Shown: positions 19,386 to 29,396, numbered from the stretch's first letter. The stretch: DNA of 64,000 nt from Aphanothece hegewaldii CCALA 016 (GCF_003007785.1 NZ_PXOH01000001.1:62001-126000), one strand, 5' to 3'. Notes: a model not told the origin generated them from the sequence alone. Translations and numbers: made by a program.

Positions 19386-19912
19386 TACAGCACATATGGT
19401 ACAGGCACTACTGGTGTATTAGCTGCCTTTAATAATAGCAATATTACAGCTAATGCCGTAAATACCGTAGGCGGAAAAATCATTATTAACACTCAAGAAA
19501 AATTCTTAACTCTAGACATTAGTAATACTGCAGCATCGGCTCTATGTCTTAAATTTAACGTAATTGTAGAACTAAATACGCCAGAAATTGACCCCAGTCA
19601 AGGATTAATCAAATTACCCGAAACATTAATTAATCCTACTACTTTAGTGATTCAAAATCCCTGTCAAAAATGAAGAAAAAGTGAATTAATAATTACTGGA
19701 CGGGGTGGGTTGCCTCCTAGCATCGATGATAATCTTAGTAGTGGTGCGGTTCAAGTCGATTTAGTCGAACCTGTACCCACACAAACTCGACAAACTGAAC
19801 AGACGACAATTCCTACACCTACAACTCTTGAACCCGCTCAAGGATGGATTTTTAATGAAAAAGGCGGCTTATAATCCTACTGTGACTGAAACCCAACACA
19901 TACGAAAAAAAT
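19386..19912 (+). pseudogene. Decayed filamentous-haemagglutinin-type (TPS) adhesin, 3' part
   Basis: Translation from 19386 gives AFNNSNITANAVNTVGGKI, then NTPEIDPSQGLIKLPETL and TTLVIQNPC, followed by LIITGRGGLPPS, VQVDLVEPV and PAQGWIFNEKG. These match the conserved C-terminal part of cyanobacterial two-partner-secretion proteins (TPxVDPxxGLxxLP, C.., TGRGGLPP, VDLVEP, AQGW). An in-frame TGA at 19671-19673 breaks it after NPCQK. A frameshift near 19868 then puts TYNPTVTETQ in another frame. The N-terminal secretion domain and most beta-helix repeats are missing. Confidence 0.82.
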
Positions 19913-19997
19913 CTGCTATTTGTCCTGCACTGTAACTTAGGTGGTAAATAATAGAAATGGTACTATTTAATAATATTCAAAGAGCGAGCGATTTGAG

Positions 19998-20948
19998 ATG
20001 ACTAATATCCTAGAAATTCCCTTAGCTATTCTTTCTTTTATCTTTTACAAAATAAATAAATTTTTTATTGGAATTCTTTATACTATTTTTCTCTTCATTA
20101 AAAAAAACAAAGCCAAACAATGGCGAGTTTTATCAGCCCAAACCCTTGAAACCTTTCTCAGTTTACCAGTTTTGATGACCAAAGGCCCACGCTGGAATAC
20201 TCACGCAATCATCGGAACCCTCGGCCCCTTTCAAGTCCAAGAAACAATTAGTTTAGATCTAAATATTCTTAAAAAATCGGCTCAATCTTGGATTGTAGTA
20301 ATTTATAGTTTTCCAAGTTACGAAACAATTACAAATTTAGATTCAAATCAAATTGTTTCCCAAGAAGATTGGATATCAATTACTGTAAAACCAGGTTTAT
20401 ACAGTATAGGATTACGATATTATCATTGGTCTGATTCTCTGGAATTACCTACGGTTAAAGTTGATGACAAATTATTGGTAGATAAATCAGAAGTTTCACC
20501 AAATGTCAATGATTTTTACAAAAACTTAATTAATCAGAAAAATTGGTTTTATCTAGCATTACATTATTATATTTTTACGATTCTAAAATACAGAAAATGG
20601 TTAGGTGAATCTTTTGTTAAACAAGAGTTTTTACCCGTTGGCGCACCCGATACAGAATTTGTCTATGGATATTTAGCGAAAAATCAGTCATTAAAAATTA
20701 TGATCGAGCCATTAATTATTAATGACTACGATATTTATTTTACGACATACGATCGCTCTAGTTTTCCTTTATATTGGTGTCAGATTACGGAAGAAACTTA
20801 TCTAACAAAACCAATAGAAAAACATGGCTATTATTTATTTAGATTACGACAAAAACCTCTAAAAGAGACAAAAACTTTAACAATTCAGTCTCAAATAGAG
20901 GATCAAGAAGGTGTTATACAAGAACTTAGAATAAATATTTTGAAGTAG
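19998..20948 (+). CDS. Cyanobacterial membrane-anchored protein, possibly DUF6208
   Basis: A 316-residue protein. The first 35 residues form one long hydrophobic segment (IPLAILSFIFYKINKFFIGILYTIFLFI), followed by a soluble, aromatic-rich region with motifs such as TKGPRWNTHAIIGTLGPF, VKPGLYSIGLRYY and HGYYLFRLRQ. It may belong to the cyanobacterial family called DUF6208; that assignment is from memory and unsure. No catalytic motif was recognised. It stands just after the adhesin pseudogene and 28 bases before a small gene in the same direction. Confidence 0.72.
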   Translation: MTNILEIPLAILSFIFYKINKFFIGILYTIFLFIKKNKAKQWRVLSAQTLETFLSLPVLMTKGPRWNTHAIIGTLGPFQVQETISLDLNILKKSAQSWIVVIYSFPSYETITNLDSNQIVSQEDWISITVKPGLYSIGLRYYHWSDSLELPTVKVDDKLLVDKSEVSPNVNDFYKNLINQKNWFYLALHYYIFTILKYRKWLGESFVKQEFLPVGAPDTEFVYGYLAKNQSLKIMIEPLIINDYDIYFTTYDRSSFPLYWCQITEETYLTKPIEKHGYYLFRLRQKPLKETKTLTIQSQIEDQEGVIQELRINILK

Positions 20949-20976
20949 AATAAAAGTCATAACACTTTTTTTAACC

Positions 20977-21198
20977 ATGACTCAAACTAATCAAGCCAAA
21001 ATTCCTTTAGAGATAGATGGCGAAATCATCTATTTAGATCCTAACTCAGCAGAGGGAAAAGCTTTACAGCGAATCCAAACTATTAATTTTGATGATCCCA
21101 ATCAATTTACTACTCTTCTAGAAGAAGGCCAAGAAATTAACATAGAAGTAATTACGGAGCGTTTAAGGCAGCCAGTGAATGAATTCACTGTCTCATAG
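20977..21198 (+). CDS. Small hypothetical protein, 3' end from a repeat
   Basis: A 73-residue acidic protein (MTQTNQAKIPLEIDGEIIYL...). No family was recognised. It follows the preceding gene by 28 bases, so cotranscription is likely. The last nine codons (QPVNEFTVS and stop) lie in the first palindrome of a dispersed repeat whose second copy is at 60816. The natural C-terminus may have been replaced. Confidence 0.55.
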   Translation: MTQTNQAKIPLEIDGEIIYLDPNSAEGKALQRIQTINFDDPNQFTTLLEEGQEINIEVITERLRQPVNEFTVS

Positions 21199-21330
21199 CA
21201 TAAGTCCATTAAAATGGACTTGAATGTATTAAAGGTTAGTCGGTTTTAACAAGGGGCTGTCTGGGCGACCTGCGCGCCCAGCTTGTAAGCCCCGCCGACT
21301 TAAGCTATAAGACAGGGATTTAAATCCCTG
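21173..21330. repeat. Composite palindromic repeat, copy 1, with nested hairpin
   Basis: Ordered palindromes: CAGTGAATGAATTCACTG, AAGTCCATT/AAATGGACTT, AGTCGGTTT/CCGACTT and CAGGGATTTAAATCCCTG, linked by 'tctcatagc'. The copy at 60816-60926 has the same order. Here the AGTCGGTT palindrome is split at 21248-21294 by a GC-rich hairpin (GGGGCT..AGCCCC enclosing CTGGGCG..CGCCCAG) absent from the other copy. Confidence 0.88.
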
Positions 21331-21346
21331 GCGGACTGGCGGACTC

Positions 21347-21375
21347 AAAGGGTAGGAATGATTTTCCCACCCTTT
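21347..21375 (-). terminator. Likely transcription terminator after Fd-GOGAT
   Basis: Stem AAAGGGT / ACCCTTT with extra G-C pairs and a loop of about nine bases lies 9 bases past the stop of the leftward glutamate synthase gene. The T-run is short, so efficiency is uncertain. Confidence 0.5.
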
Positions 21376-21383
21376 AAACAGAA

Positions 21384-24300
21384 TTAAACAGAAGTCAAGG
21401 TTTTCTCTTGTTCTAGTTGTACATTAGGGTTAGTTTCTGGACTATTAGCCTCACTTGGGGGTACTGCTTGCCAGAATTGCGGTAAATAGGTTGACCAATT
21501 ATCGAGAATCATTTGACCTTTTTGACTACCTGTGCGTGAGACATGAGCTTCGATTAAACCCTTTAATTGAGCCTCACCTGCTGCCGTTTGTACTCGTTGA
21601 ATCTTGATGATTTCGGTGTTGACTTTCTCATTAAAAGAATTATCTTCATCGAGGAAGTAAGCTAAACCGCCCGTCATTCCTGCACCAACATTTCGGCCTA
21701 CAGTACCCAGAACAACGATCACACCGCCAGTCATATACTCACAACAGTGATCCCCTGCACCTTCGATAACGGCTTGACCTTTGGAGTTGCGTACCCCAAA
21801 ACGTTCGCCAGAGCGTCCGTTGGCATAAAGAACACCACCTGTTGCACCATACAAACAAGTATTACCGATAATCACGTTCAAAGACGGATCATAAGTAGCC
21901 TCTTGATGAGGAACAATGACAATTTCTCCGCCATACATCCCTTTTCCTACATAATCATTCGCTTCGCCTTCAAGAAATAAAGACATGACTGGTAGGTTAA
22001 ATGCCCCAAAACTCTGACCCGCCGCACCTTTGAATTTAAGATTGATTTCGCCCGTCATACCATCATTTCCATACTGTTTGGCAATGACACCCGAAATTCT
22101 CGCGCCGACTGTACGATCGGTATTAACAATCTTATATTCTTTAGTGACTGTTCCTTGAGTGGTGATCGCGTTTTGAATATCCGCATCGGCTAAGATTTCA
22201 TCGTCGAGAACTGGGCCATTACTATGTACAGTTTCATGTTTTAAGAAAGATCGATCTTCTTTAACATTTGGTAAATTGAGCAAACAATCAAGGTTTAAAG
22301 CTTCCGTTTTGGTAAGTTTTACGTTTTCTTTAACTTTGAGTAGATCACTACGTCCGATAATTTCCGAAAGCGATCGATATCCCAGACGTGCTAATAAAGA
22401 ACGAGTTTCTTGAGCAATGAAATAGAAGAAGTTTACCACGTGTTCGGGAGTACCGCTAAAGCGTTGGCGTAGGCGTTCTTGTTGGGTTGCGACTCCAACC
22501 GGACAGTTATTAGTATGGCAAATTCGCGCCATGATACAACCTTCGGCAATCATTGAAATGGAACCAAAACCGAATTCTTCTGCCCCCATTAATGCGGCCA
22601 TCAAGACATCCCATCCGGTTTTTATGCCCCCGTCAGCCCGTAAGATAACCCGTTCACGAAGTTGATTTTCGATCAAGAGACGGTGAACTTCAGTAACTCC
22701 GAGTTCCCAGGGGCCGCCCGCGTGTTTGATGCTCGATAAAGGTGATGCACCTGTACCCCCATCATGACCCGAAATCTGGATGATATCGGCGTTAGCTTTA
22801 GCGACACCTGCGGCTACGGTTCCGATGCCAATTTCGGCGACGAGTTTAACGGAGACTTGCGCTTTGGGGTTAATTTGATGGAGATCAAAGATCAACTGGG
22901 CGAGATCTTCAATGGAATAAATATCGTGATGAGGTGGCGGAGAAATTAGGGATACACCGGGTTTGGAACGGCGTAACATGGCGATGTATGGGCTAACTTT
23001 TGGCCCTGGCAGTTGTCCACCCTCACCAGGTTTCGCGCCTTGTGCCATTTTAATCTCAAGTTGTTTGGCACTCATCAGATATTCTGGAGTTACGCCAAAC
23101 CGTCCTGATGCAATTTGTTTAATGGCAGAACTGGCAATATCTCCGTTTCTTAAACCTTTAAGATGAGGGAAAATTTGAGAATGACCGTTTTCATCGACAT
23201 CAGAGAGGGTGATATAACGGGTGGGATCTTCGCCGCCTTCTCCTGAGTTGGATTTCCCGCCTAAACGGTTCATGGCGATCGCTAATGTTTCATGAGCTTC
23301 TCTGGATAATGCTCCGAGGGACATTCCACCTGTACAGAAACGAGAAACGATGTCTTCAATGGGTTCTACTTCTTCGATGGGAATGCTGGGGCGATCGCTA
23401 TTGAGATCGAGTAAGTCTCTTAAAGCGGTGACGGGACGATCTTCTAGATACTTATGATAGAGTTCATAGTGATCGTATGCTTCGGCGTTGGCTCCATTGG
23501 CTCCGATTTTATAAGTGGCGACGGCTTTGTGTAAAGATTTAGCCATCTCTGGCGAGTTCATGTGATACTCACCCCCTGGACGGTAGTTAACAAAGCCGTA
23601 GTTTTCGAGTTTTTTCGCGGTGAGGTTGGGAAAAGCGCGACTGTGGAAGTTAATCACTTCTTGGGCTACTTCAACTAAGCTTAAGCCTCCAACACGGCTC
23701 GTAGTACCATTGAAGGCTAAACGAATGACTTCGGCCGAAAGTCCGATCGCTTCAAATATCTGTGCGCCTTGATAGGATGAGAGTAAAGAAATTCCCATTT
23801 TTGAGAGAATTTTCAGTAATCCTGCTTCTACGGAAACGCGGTAGTTAGCTAAAGCTTTTTCGAGAGTAATGGTAGCGATTTTGCCATTTTCCATCAGTTT
23901 TTTAGTTTTGGGGTCATACCACCACGCTTTAATCGTTTCCCAGGCGAGATAGGGACAAACGGCGGATGCTCCATAACCAATGAGACAGGCGAAATGATGG
24001 GTACTCCAACACTGAGCGGTATCGACGACTAAAGAAGTAGAAAGACGTAAACCCGTGCGGATCAAATGATGTTGGACAGCACCAACGGCTAAGAGAGGGG
24101 GTATATAACTGGTGTGTTCGCCGATGGTCTGACCCGCAGCGCGATCGCTTAATATTAGGATCTTGGCTCCCCCTTTGACTGCTTGACTCGCCTGTTCACA
24201 CAGATTATTAATGGCTGTTTCTAAGCCTTTGGGTCCACTGGTGAGATCATAGAGAGTCGATAATTCTATTGTATTAAACTCCGATGCTTTAATTGTTGCG

Positions 24301-26057
24301 AGTTCCGCTTCATTTAGTACTGGCGTATTCAATTGAAGCACTTTAGCCGCTTCAGGACTCGGACTCATCAGGTTTCCCCGTTCCCCTAAATAGGCATTTA
24401 AGGACATAACAAGGCTTTCCCGTAGTGGATCGATCGGGGGGTTAGTGACTTGAGCAAAGCGTTGTTTAAAGTAGTCATACAACAGACGAGGTTTATCCGA
24501 GAGAACGGCCAAAGGCGTATCATCTCCCATACAAAAAGTTGGTTCTTTTCCCTCTCGCGCCATCGGAATTACAATCATATCAACATCTTCGGCGGTATAA
24601 CCGAAAGCTGTTTGAGAAGATAATAAGTTTTCTGCTGATGCGTTAGTCGGTTCTGAGATGTCAAAAGCGTGAGAAGTTAGTACGACGCGGTTTAATTTCA
24701 CCCATTCACCATAGGGGTATTGTTCGGCGACTTGTTGTTTAATTTCCCAGTTTTTTAGAATTTTTTGTGTTTCTAGGTTAACTGCGATCATTTGACCAGG
24801 CCCTAGTCGTCCTTTTTCGATGATTTCCGATTCGTCGATCGCAACGGTTCCGGCTTCACTAGAAACTACAATATAATCATCTTTGGTAATGCTATAACGG
24901 GCAGGTCGTAAACCGTTACGGTCTAAACAAGCTCCGACCATTTTTCCATCACTAAATACAATTAATGCTGGCCCATCCCAAGGCTCTTGTAAACCACTGT
25001 AGTACTCATAGAAATCGGTAATTTCTGGATTATCTTTAAGGTCTGGCTGATCTTTATAAGCTTCGGGAACTAAGATCATTGCTGCTTCCATCGGGCTACG
25101 TCCTGCCCTCACTAATAGTTCCATTGTACTATCTAAATTATAGGAGTCACTATTGGCGGGATTGACGATCGGGGTTAATGCTTGGAGTTCTTCTGGTGTC
25201 CAGCCTGGAACTTCTAAATTGAGTTCTCGTGCTGCCATCCAGTTAATATTTCCCAAAAGGGTATTAATTTCGCCATTATGACCGAGTAAGCGCATCGGAT
25301 GAGCTAGAGGCCATTTAGGCATCGTATTAGTACTAAAACGACGATGATAGATGGCGAAGGGACTCGAATAAGCGCTCTTTTTCAGATCTTCGTAAAATTC
25401 TCCTAAGATGACCGATCGCACCATACCTTTATAGACGATCGTGCTACAAGAAAAAGTACAGATATAAAAATCATCTGCTAATCGTTTGCCCACTTCAGAA
25501 CGAGCAATGTAGAGAATTCGATCTAATTCTGTTCCTTTTAATCCCGTCTCGGATGTCACTAAAATTTGTTCTATATGAGGCTGATTTTCTTTGGCTTGTT
25601 TTCCTAGAACTTCTGGACGCACGGGAACTTCGCGCCATCCCAAAACTTTAAGATTATTTTTCTTGACAATTTCTTCAATATGTGCTTTGCCTTCGGCTCG
25701 TCTGGTGAGATCTTGGGGTAAAAATACCATTCCTACACCAAGTTGCTCTTGTGGGGGCATTTCCATCTGATTTTCGCTAAACCATGAAGCTAGAACCTCT
25801 CTAGGAATGGCTGTCATCACTCCAGAACCATCACCCGAATCATAATCCGCGCTACATCCGCCCCGATGTTCCATACAGCCTAATGCTAAAAGAGCTTGTT
25901 GTATCAGTTTGTGGCTTCCTTTTCCTTTAACATCGGCAATAAACCCGACTCCGCACGCATCTCGTTCATCTACGAGCCATCTTGGGCCCCAAAAAGGATC
26001 TATTGAGTGAGTAGCTAAATGGCGATCGTCTTTATTCATTCTAATTCGAGGCTCCAT
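21384..26057 (-). CDS. gltB: Ferredoxin-dependent glutamate synthase, large subunit
   Basis: This enzyme makes two glutamates from glutamine and 2-oxoglutarate, using reduced ferredoxin (GS-GOGAT pathway). The 1557 residues contain an N-terminal propeptide ahead of Cys35 (DACGVGF), the nucleophile of the glutaminase domain. The central and FMN-binding domains follow, with the 3Fe-4S cysteines C1174, C1180 and C1185 ([12 protein letters not shown]), and a C-terminal beta-helix rich in G-x-x-G-x-x-x-G. The insert between GGEDPTRY and [12 protein letters not shown] (about 27 residues) is the Fd loop that separates this type from the NADPH enzyme. No gltD-like small subunit lies nearby, which agrees. 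It is also called glsF or gltS in cyanobacteria. An in-frame ATG at codon 7 is an alternative start. Confidence 0.96.
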   Translation of the reverse strand: MEPRIRMNKDDRHLATHSIDPFWGPRWLVDERDACGVGFIADVKGKGSHKLIQQALLALGCMEHRGGCSADYDSGDGSGVMTAIPREVLASWFSENQMEMPPQEQLGVGMVFLPQDLTRRAEGKAHIEEIVKKNNLKVLGWREVPVRPEVLGKQAKENQPHIEQILVTSETGLKGTELDRILYIARSEVGKRLADDFYICTFSCSTIVYKGMVRSVILGEFYEDLKKSAYSSPFAIYHRRFSTNTMPKWPLAHPMRLLGHNGEINTLLGNINWMAARELNLEVPGWTPEELQALTPIVNPANSDSYNLDSTMELLVRAGRSPMEAAMILVPEAYKDQPDLKDNPEITDFYEYYSGLQEPWDGPALIVFSDGKMVGACLDRNGLRPARYSITKDDYIVVSSEAGTVAIDESEIIEKGRLGPGQMIAVNLETQKILKNWEIKQQVAEQYPYGEWVKLNRVVLTSHAFDISEPTNASAENLLSSQTAFGYTAEDVDMIVIPMAREGKEPTFCMGDDTPLAVLSDKPRLLYDYFKQRFAQVTNPPIDPLRESLVMSLNAYLGERGNLMSPSPEAAKVLQLNTPVLNEAELATIKASEFNTIELSTLYDLTSGPKGLETAINNLCEQASQAVKGGAKILILSDRAAGQTIGEHTSYIPPLLAVGAVQHHLIRTGLRLSTSLVVDTAQCWSTHHFACLIGYGASAVCPYLAWETIKAWWYDPKTKKLMENGKIATITLEKALANYRVSVEAGLLKILSKMGISLLSSYQGAQIFEAIGLSAEVIRLAFNGTTSRVGGLSLVEVAQEVINFHSRAFPNLTAKKLENYGFVNYRPGGEYHMNSPEMAKSLHKAVATYKIGANGANAEAYDHYELYHKYLEDRPVTALRDLLDLNSDRPSIPIEEVEPIEDIVSRFCTGGMSLGALSREAHETLAIAMNRLGGKSNSGEGGEDPTRYITLSDVDENGHSQIFPHLKGLRNGDIASSAIKQIASGRFGVTPEYLMSAKQLEIKMAQGAKPGEGGQLPGPKVSPYIAMLRRSKPGVSLISPPPHHDIYSIEDLAQLIFDLHQINPKAQVSVKLVAEIGIGTVAAGVAKANADIIQISGHDGGTGASPLSSIKHAGGPWELGVTEVHRLLIENQLRERVILRADGGIKTGWDVLMAALMGAEEFGFGSISMIAEGCIMARICHTNNCPVGVATQQERLRQRFSGTPEHVVNFFYFIAQETRSLLARLGYRSLSEIIGRSDLLKVKENVKLTKTEALNLDCLLNLPNVKEDRSFLKHETVHSNGPVLDDEILADADIQNAITTQGTVTKEYKIVNTDRTVGARISGVIAKQYGNDGMTGEINLKFKGAAGQSFGAFNLPVMSLFLEGEANDYVGKGMYGGEIVIVPHQEATYDPSLNVIIGNTCLYGATGGVLYANGRSGERFGVRNSKGQAVIEGAGDHCCEYMTGGVIVVLGTVGRNVGAGMTGGLAYFLDEDNSFNEKVNTEIIKIQRVQTAAGEAQLKGLIEAHVSRTGSQKGQMILDNWSTYLPQFWQAVPPSEANSPETNPNVQLEQEKTLTSV

Positions 26058-26484
26058 TCTGGTTATAGAAACTAATTTAATAAACGGTTGTGTTGCAGAA
26101 AAAGCAAAGCATTTCAGTGGTAGATATCACACCCTAGCCAGAGAGCGTGAAAATCGGGTAAATGATTGTTAATTGGTCATCCATTATACCTTAACTGTCT
26201 GTTGGTAGTACGCCCAAAGACATAGATTTGGCGGACTCGTGTCAGATGTCCGTCATAACCTTTAACAATTTTTCTTTGTCCCGTCGCATTTTATCGAGCC
26301 GACAAACACTTTGGTAGACTAATTTAATTATGTCGCTAAAATTAGAATGTTTGCCTCAAGAAAAGTCATTAATTCTTGATTTTTTAGATCTTCTTAATGC
26401 TCACTATTAATTTAGGGTGAGTAACTTTGATGCTGTCTGTCAGGTTTGATACAATCAACAAAATTACTCTTCAAAGAAATAACC
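26058..26484. other. Intergenic region between Fd-GOGAT and moaE
   Basis: A divergent promoter region of about 427 bases. No NtcA box (GTA-N8-TAC) was found near the glutamate synthase start. A 26-codon ATG frame (26333-26413) has no ribosome site and no recognisable homology. A short GC-rich piece near 26231-26260 (ggcggactcgtgtcagatgt) resembles pieces of the repeats at 21330 and 28210, but is too short to assign. Confidence 0.35.
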
Positions 26485-26949
26485 ATGAGCTTACCAACGG
26501 TTTCTCAAGATCACTTTAAAATCAGTTTTGCACCACTCTCTTTAGAAGAAGTATATAAACTAGCGGATGATCCGGCTAATGGTGCGATCATTGTGATGAG
26601 TGGCACAGTTCGCAATCAAACCGATGGAAAGCCCGTCTTATATCTAGAATACCAAGCTTATGAACCGATGGCGATCGAAGTTTTTCGGACTATAGCGACT
26701 AATCTTCGTCAACAATGGAAAGATGCGAATCAAGTAGTAATCCATCATCGAATTGGTAAACTAAAAATTGGTGAAATTAGTGTTTTAGTCGCCGTTGGTT
26801 GTCCCCATCGTGGTGAAGCATTTGAGGCGTGTCGTTATGCAATTGATACCCTTAAACATAATGTACCCATTTGGAAAAAAGAATTTTGGTCGGATGGTTC
26901 GAGTAATTGGGTAAGTATTGGGGCGTGTGAACAAATGCACAATCAATAA
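26485..26949 (+). CDS. moaE: Molybdopterin synthase catalytic subunit
   Basis: Large subunit of molybdopterin synthase, which inserts dithiolene sulfur into precursor Z during molybdenum cofactor synthesis. The protein (about 154 residues) shows GAIIVMSGTVRNQTDGKPV, YLEYQAYEPMA, HRIGKLKIGEISVLVAVGCPHRGEAF and the active-site lysine region KHNVPIWKKEFW. The frame is open from a TTG at 26446, but the ATG at 26485 after 'aaagaaataacc' is the better start and fits the family N-terminus. moaD is not adjacent. Confidence 0.92.
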   Translation: MSLPTVSQDHFKISFAPLSLEEVYKLADDPANGAIIVMSGTVRNQTDGKPVLYLEYQAYEPMAIEVFRTIATNLRQQWKDANQVVIHHRIGKLKIGEISVLVAVGCPHRGEAFEACRYAIDTLKHNVPIWKKEFWSDGSSNWVSIGACEQMHNQ

Positions 26950-27108
26950 TTCTAAACTTTAAAATAAGATGAGTTTATGAGTTAGTCTAAAGACAGATAA
27001 AAGATGCTGCGAAATCATAAGGAATATCTATCCGTGTGTAGTTGGAGTATGTTGTTCAGTCTTGTATCGTATGACTATAACTAAGACTATAAAAAATTTT
27101 TAACAACG

Positions 27109-27744
27109 ATGACTACTCGCTCTCAAAACCAGAATTTTTTTCAAAAGTCGTCAGGCTCGGTATACATTGAAGGAGAAAAATACCCTCTACCACAGCAAGT
27201 CATTGATAATATAGAAACGATTATTGGTTTTCAAGCCAAACAAGAACAAAAAGCACCTCGGCACGAACAATTATTACATCAAGTGTCCGCTATTTTTGGT
27301 AAATCTAATTTTTTATACGCTCAATTAATTTTCTTTGCTATTTGGATCGCTTTGAGCTATCTTACAGGTAATGCGGCCTTACCCTTCAATTTTCCTAAAT
27401 ACAACTTTCAAGACCAAACCCTCGATATGGCTGCTTTATTGATTTCAACAGGTGTATTAGTTCGTCAGTCACATCAAGAAAATTTAGCCGAACAACGATC
27501 GCATTTAATGTTACAAATTAATCTTCTCACTGAGCAGAAAACGGCTAAGATTATTGCCTTACTCGAAGAAATGCGAACCGACTTACCCAATTTAAAAAAT
27601 CGCTATGACTGGGAAGCTGAGATTATGAAACAGTCAACCGATCCTCAAGTCGTTCTCAATATTTTAGAAGAAAACCTTAATTCGGTCAGTGATTCAGAAG
27701 AATTACCTAACCCTGACTCAGAATCTTTAATAACTCAATCATAA
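27109..27744 (+). CDS. DUF1003 family membrane protein
   Basis: A 211-residue protein with two hydrophobic segments in the middle (FLYAQLIFFAIWIALSYLTG and MAALLISTGVLV), followed by RQSHQENLAEQRSHLMLQINLLTEQKTAKII. This matches the DUF1003 pattern of two membrane helices followed by a conserved SQNRQ-like helix and a coiled region. The N-terminal region before it is soluble. Function unknown. It ends at a shared terminator with the convergent DUF2996 gene. Confidence 0.7.
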   Translation: MTTRSQNQNFFQKSSGSVYIEGEKYPLPQQVIDNIETIIGFQAKQEQKAPRHEQLLHQVSAIFGKSNFLYAQLIFFAIWIALSYLTGNAALPFNFPKYNFQDQTLDMAALLISTGVLVRQSHQENLAEQRSHLMLQINLLTEQKTAKIIALLEEMRTDLPNLKNRYDWEAEIMKQSTDPQVVLNILEENLNSVSDSEELPNPDSESLITQS

Positions 27745-27748
27745 ACCG

Positions 27749-27772
27749 TAAGGCGGGAGAAATCCCACCTTA
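27749..27772. terminator. Bidirectional terminator hairpin
   Basis: Stem TAAGGCGGGA / TCCCACCTTA, one mismatch, GAAA tetraloop. It lies between two convergent stops 34 bases apart and can serve both genes. Confidence 0.7.
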
Positions 27773-27778
27773 AACAGT

Positions 27779-28345
27779 TTAATTACCTGAAAACCATTTT
27801 TGAGCGTTCAATCGTTGCATCGTATACAGCAACAATAAATCTAATGGGGCTTTCTTTTCATCGATCATGAAAGACTCTAGGGTACTAGGTTTTAAGTCAT
27901 TCACTGCATAAGAAAAGCCTTTTTTACCGTTAATATCTTCATCAAAGAAATAAAGATTAAATTGACGTGTTCCTGCTTGTAAGTTTCCCTTTACTTGCCA
28001 GTATTGCTCATTAGTAGACAATCCTGCAATAGGAAGCGGTTCTTTTTTAAAAGACAATTCTACATCAGAAATGCCTTTTTTTGCGATCGCTTCTTTTAAC
28101 CCAGGTATAAAATGTTGTTCGATAAACTCAGTAAACGGTTTATCTTCTATAGCTGGTGCTTTGGGTTTCTTTGAGGACACGGGTGCGGAACCTGCGTCCC
28201 CACCTTGAGATGTCCGTGCGGCGGCTGGTTTTTCCCCTGCTTCTGCTGGTTTAGCTTTAGGTTTGGCTTCGGGTTTAGCTTCGGCGACTTCCGCAACCTC
28301 TGAGGATATTTCAGAGTCTGGAGTTGGAGTAGTTTCGTCTGGCAT
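27779..28345 (-). CDS. DUF2996 family protein with repeat-derived linker
   Basis: A cyanobacterial conserved protein (188 residues). The C-terminal domain, about residues 75-188, begins PFTEFIEQHFIPGLKEAIAKKG and contains QYWQVKGNL, FNLYFFDED and PLDLLLLYTMQRLNAQKWF, as in DUF2996. The first 70 residues are a low-complexity Ala/Lys/Pro/Glu linker. Within it, residues 44-58 (RTSQGGDAGSAPVSS) come from a DNA element also present in the next gene. Function unknown; the domain appears soluble. Confidence 0.78.
   Translation of the reverse strand: MPDETTPTPDSEISSEVAEVAEAKPEAKPKAKPAEAGEKPAAARTSQGGDAGSAPVSSKKPKAPAIEDKPFTEFIEQHFIPGLKEAIAKKGISDVELSFKKEPLPIAGLSTNEQYWQVKGNLQAGTRQFNLYFFDEDINGKKGFSYAVNDLKPSTLESFMIDEKKAPLDLLLLYTMQRLNAQKWFSGN
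28173..28218 (-). repeat. In-frame repeat element, orientation 1 of core
   Basis: Read on the minus strand: acggacatctcaaggtg, then core gggacgcaggttccg, then cacccgtgtcctc. The outer parts match the element at 28571-28618 base for base, but the core is inverted relative to it. It lies entirely within the DUF2996 gene and is translated. Confidence 0.88.
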
Positions 28346-28484
28346 AGGATTAATGGTAATGGCTCTTAACTGAATAATCTTTTAATTATCAAAATATACT
28401 GTATTGCGTCTGATAAGTCTGTACACAAAGTCTTAAAGTGTTTCTTGGGTATTCGATTCAAAAATATCTATCATTCAAGCTAAT

Positions 28485-29396
28485 ATGAAACTGATCCATT
28501 TTTTCCGTATCGCTTCTTTATCTTTAGGATTGAGCATCACTTTACTAACTTGCTCCAATTCTAATCAACTCGTACGGACATCTCAAGGTGCGGAACCTGC
28601 GTCCACACCCGTGTCCTCTCAGGATCAGATTCTTTATCAAAAAAAAGATTTACCAAGTAGTATTGCACACATTTTGTCAATCCCTATTAACAATTCTTAT
28701 TCTATAAATCTCAAAGTTTCGCCCCAAGTTGAGTATGTCGAACAATTTGCCGCCCAAACGAACGCTATTGCTGTCTTGAATGCGGGTTTTTTCGATCCAA
28801 AAAATCAGAAAACCACCTCTTATATTATCCAAAATGGCAAAATCACTGGAGATCCTAAGCAAAATGAACGTTTAATGAATAATCCTGATTTACAAGCCTA
28901 TCTAAAAGCAATTTTAAATCGAAGCGAATGGCGACAGTATCAATGTCAGAATACACTAAAATACTCAATCGCTTTTCATCAAGATCCCATTCCAGCAGGC
29001 TGTAAATTAATCAATTCTATCGGAGGTGGGCCCCGTTTATTACCCTCTCTAACGGCCCAAACCGAAGCATTTATCACGATGCAGAATGGACAAATGATTA
29101 GAGATGCTTTAGGCTATAATCGACGCAATGCCAGAACAGCGATCGGGATTACTGAAAATCATTTAATCTGGGTGATGATTGCCCAAAAACCCGAATTACC
29201 GAAAGACTCTGGAATGTCTTTACCTGAATTAGCTAATTTTCTAAAAAGTTTAGGGGCAAAAGAAGCCCTAAATTTAGATGGTGGTAGTTCTTCTAGCCTT
29301 TATTATCAAGGTAAAACATTTTATGGCAAAGTCGATCCAGAGGGAAAAACCATTAAACGCCCTGTAAAATCAGTATTAGTTTTAATCGATAATTAA
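28485..29396 (+). CDS. Phosphodiester glycosidase (NAGPA-domain) family lipoprotein
   Basis: Residues 1-23 form a lipoprotein signal ending in a lipobox-like LLTC. Residues 29-45 come from the shared repeat element (RTSQGAEPASTPVSS). The rest is a NAGPA (PF09992-type) domain: AVLNAGFFDPKNQKTTSYIIQNG, SIGGGPRLLPSL, ARTAIGIT and the C-terminal LNLDGGSSSSLYYQGK signature. Members hydrolyse phosphodiester-linked sugars or act in envelope polysaccharide metabolism; the substrate here is unknown. Its 3' end overlaps the convergent oxidoreductase gene by 15 bases. Confidence 0.85.
   Translation: MKLIHFFRIASLSLGLSITLLTCSNSNQLVRTSQGAEPASTPVSSQDQILYQKKDLPSSIAHILSIPINNSYSINLKVSPQVEYVEQFAAQTNAIAVLNAGFFDPKNQKTTSYIIQNGKITGDPKQNERLMNNPDLQAYLKAILNRSEWRQYQCQNTLKYSIAFHQDPIPAGCKLINSIGGGPRLLPSLTAQTEAFITMQNGQMIRDALGYNRRNARTAIGITENHLIWVMIAQKPELPKDSGMSLPELANFLKSLGAKEALNLDGGSSSSLYYQGKTFYGKVDPEGKTIKRPVKSVLVLIDN
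28571..28618 (+). repeat. In-frame repeat element, orientation 2 of core
   Basis: Read on the plus strand: acggacatctcaaggtg, then core cggaacctgcgtcca, then cacccgtgtcctc. The flanks equal those of the element at 28173-28218 read on its coding strand; the core is the reverse complement. GGTG and CACC border the core as an inverted repeat. It is translated just after the lipobox. Confidence 0.88.

Noticed and set aside
21173..21330. CRISPR-like array
   Set aside because: The palindromes are different from one another and not regularly spaced; two dispersed copies exist, as in an interspersed repeat.
26058..26200. NtcA-binding site for Fd-GOGAT
   Set aside because: No GTA-N8-TAC match at a suitable distance.
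26333..26413. 26-codon ATG frame upstream of moaE
   Set aside because: No ribosome site, no homology recognised, AT-rich chance frame.
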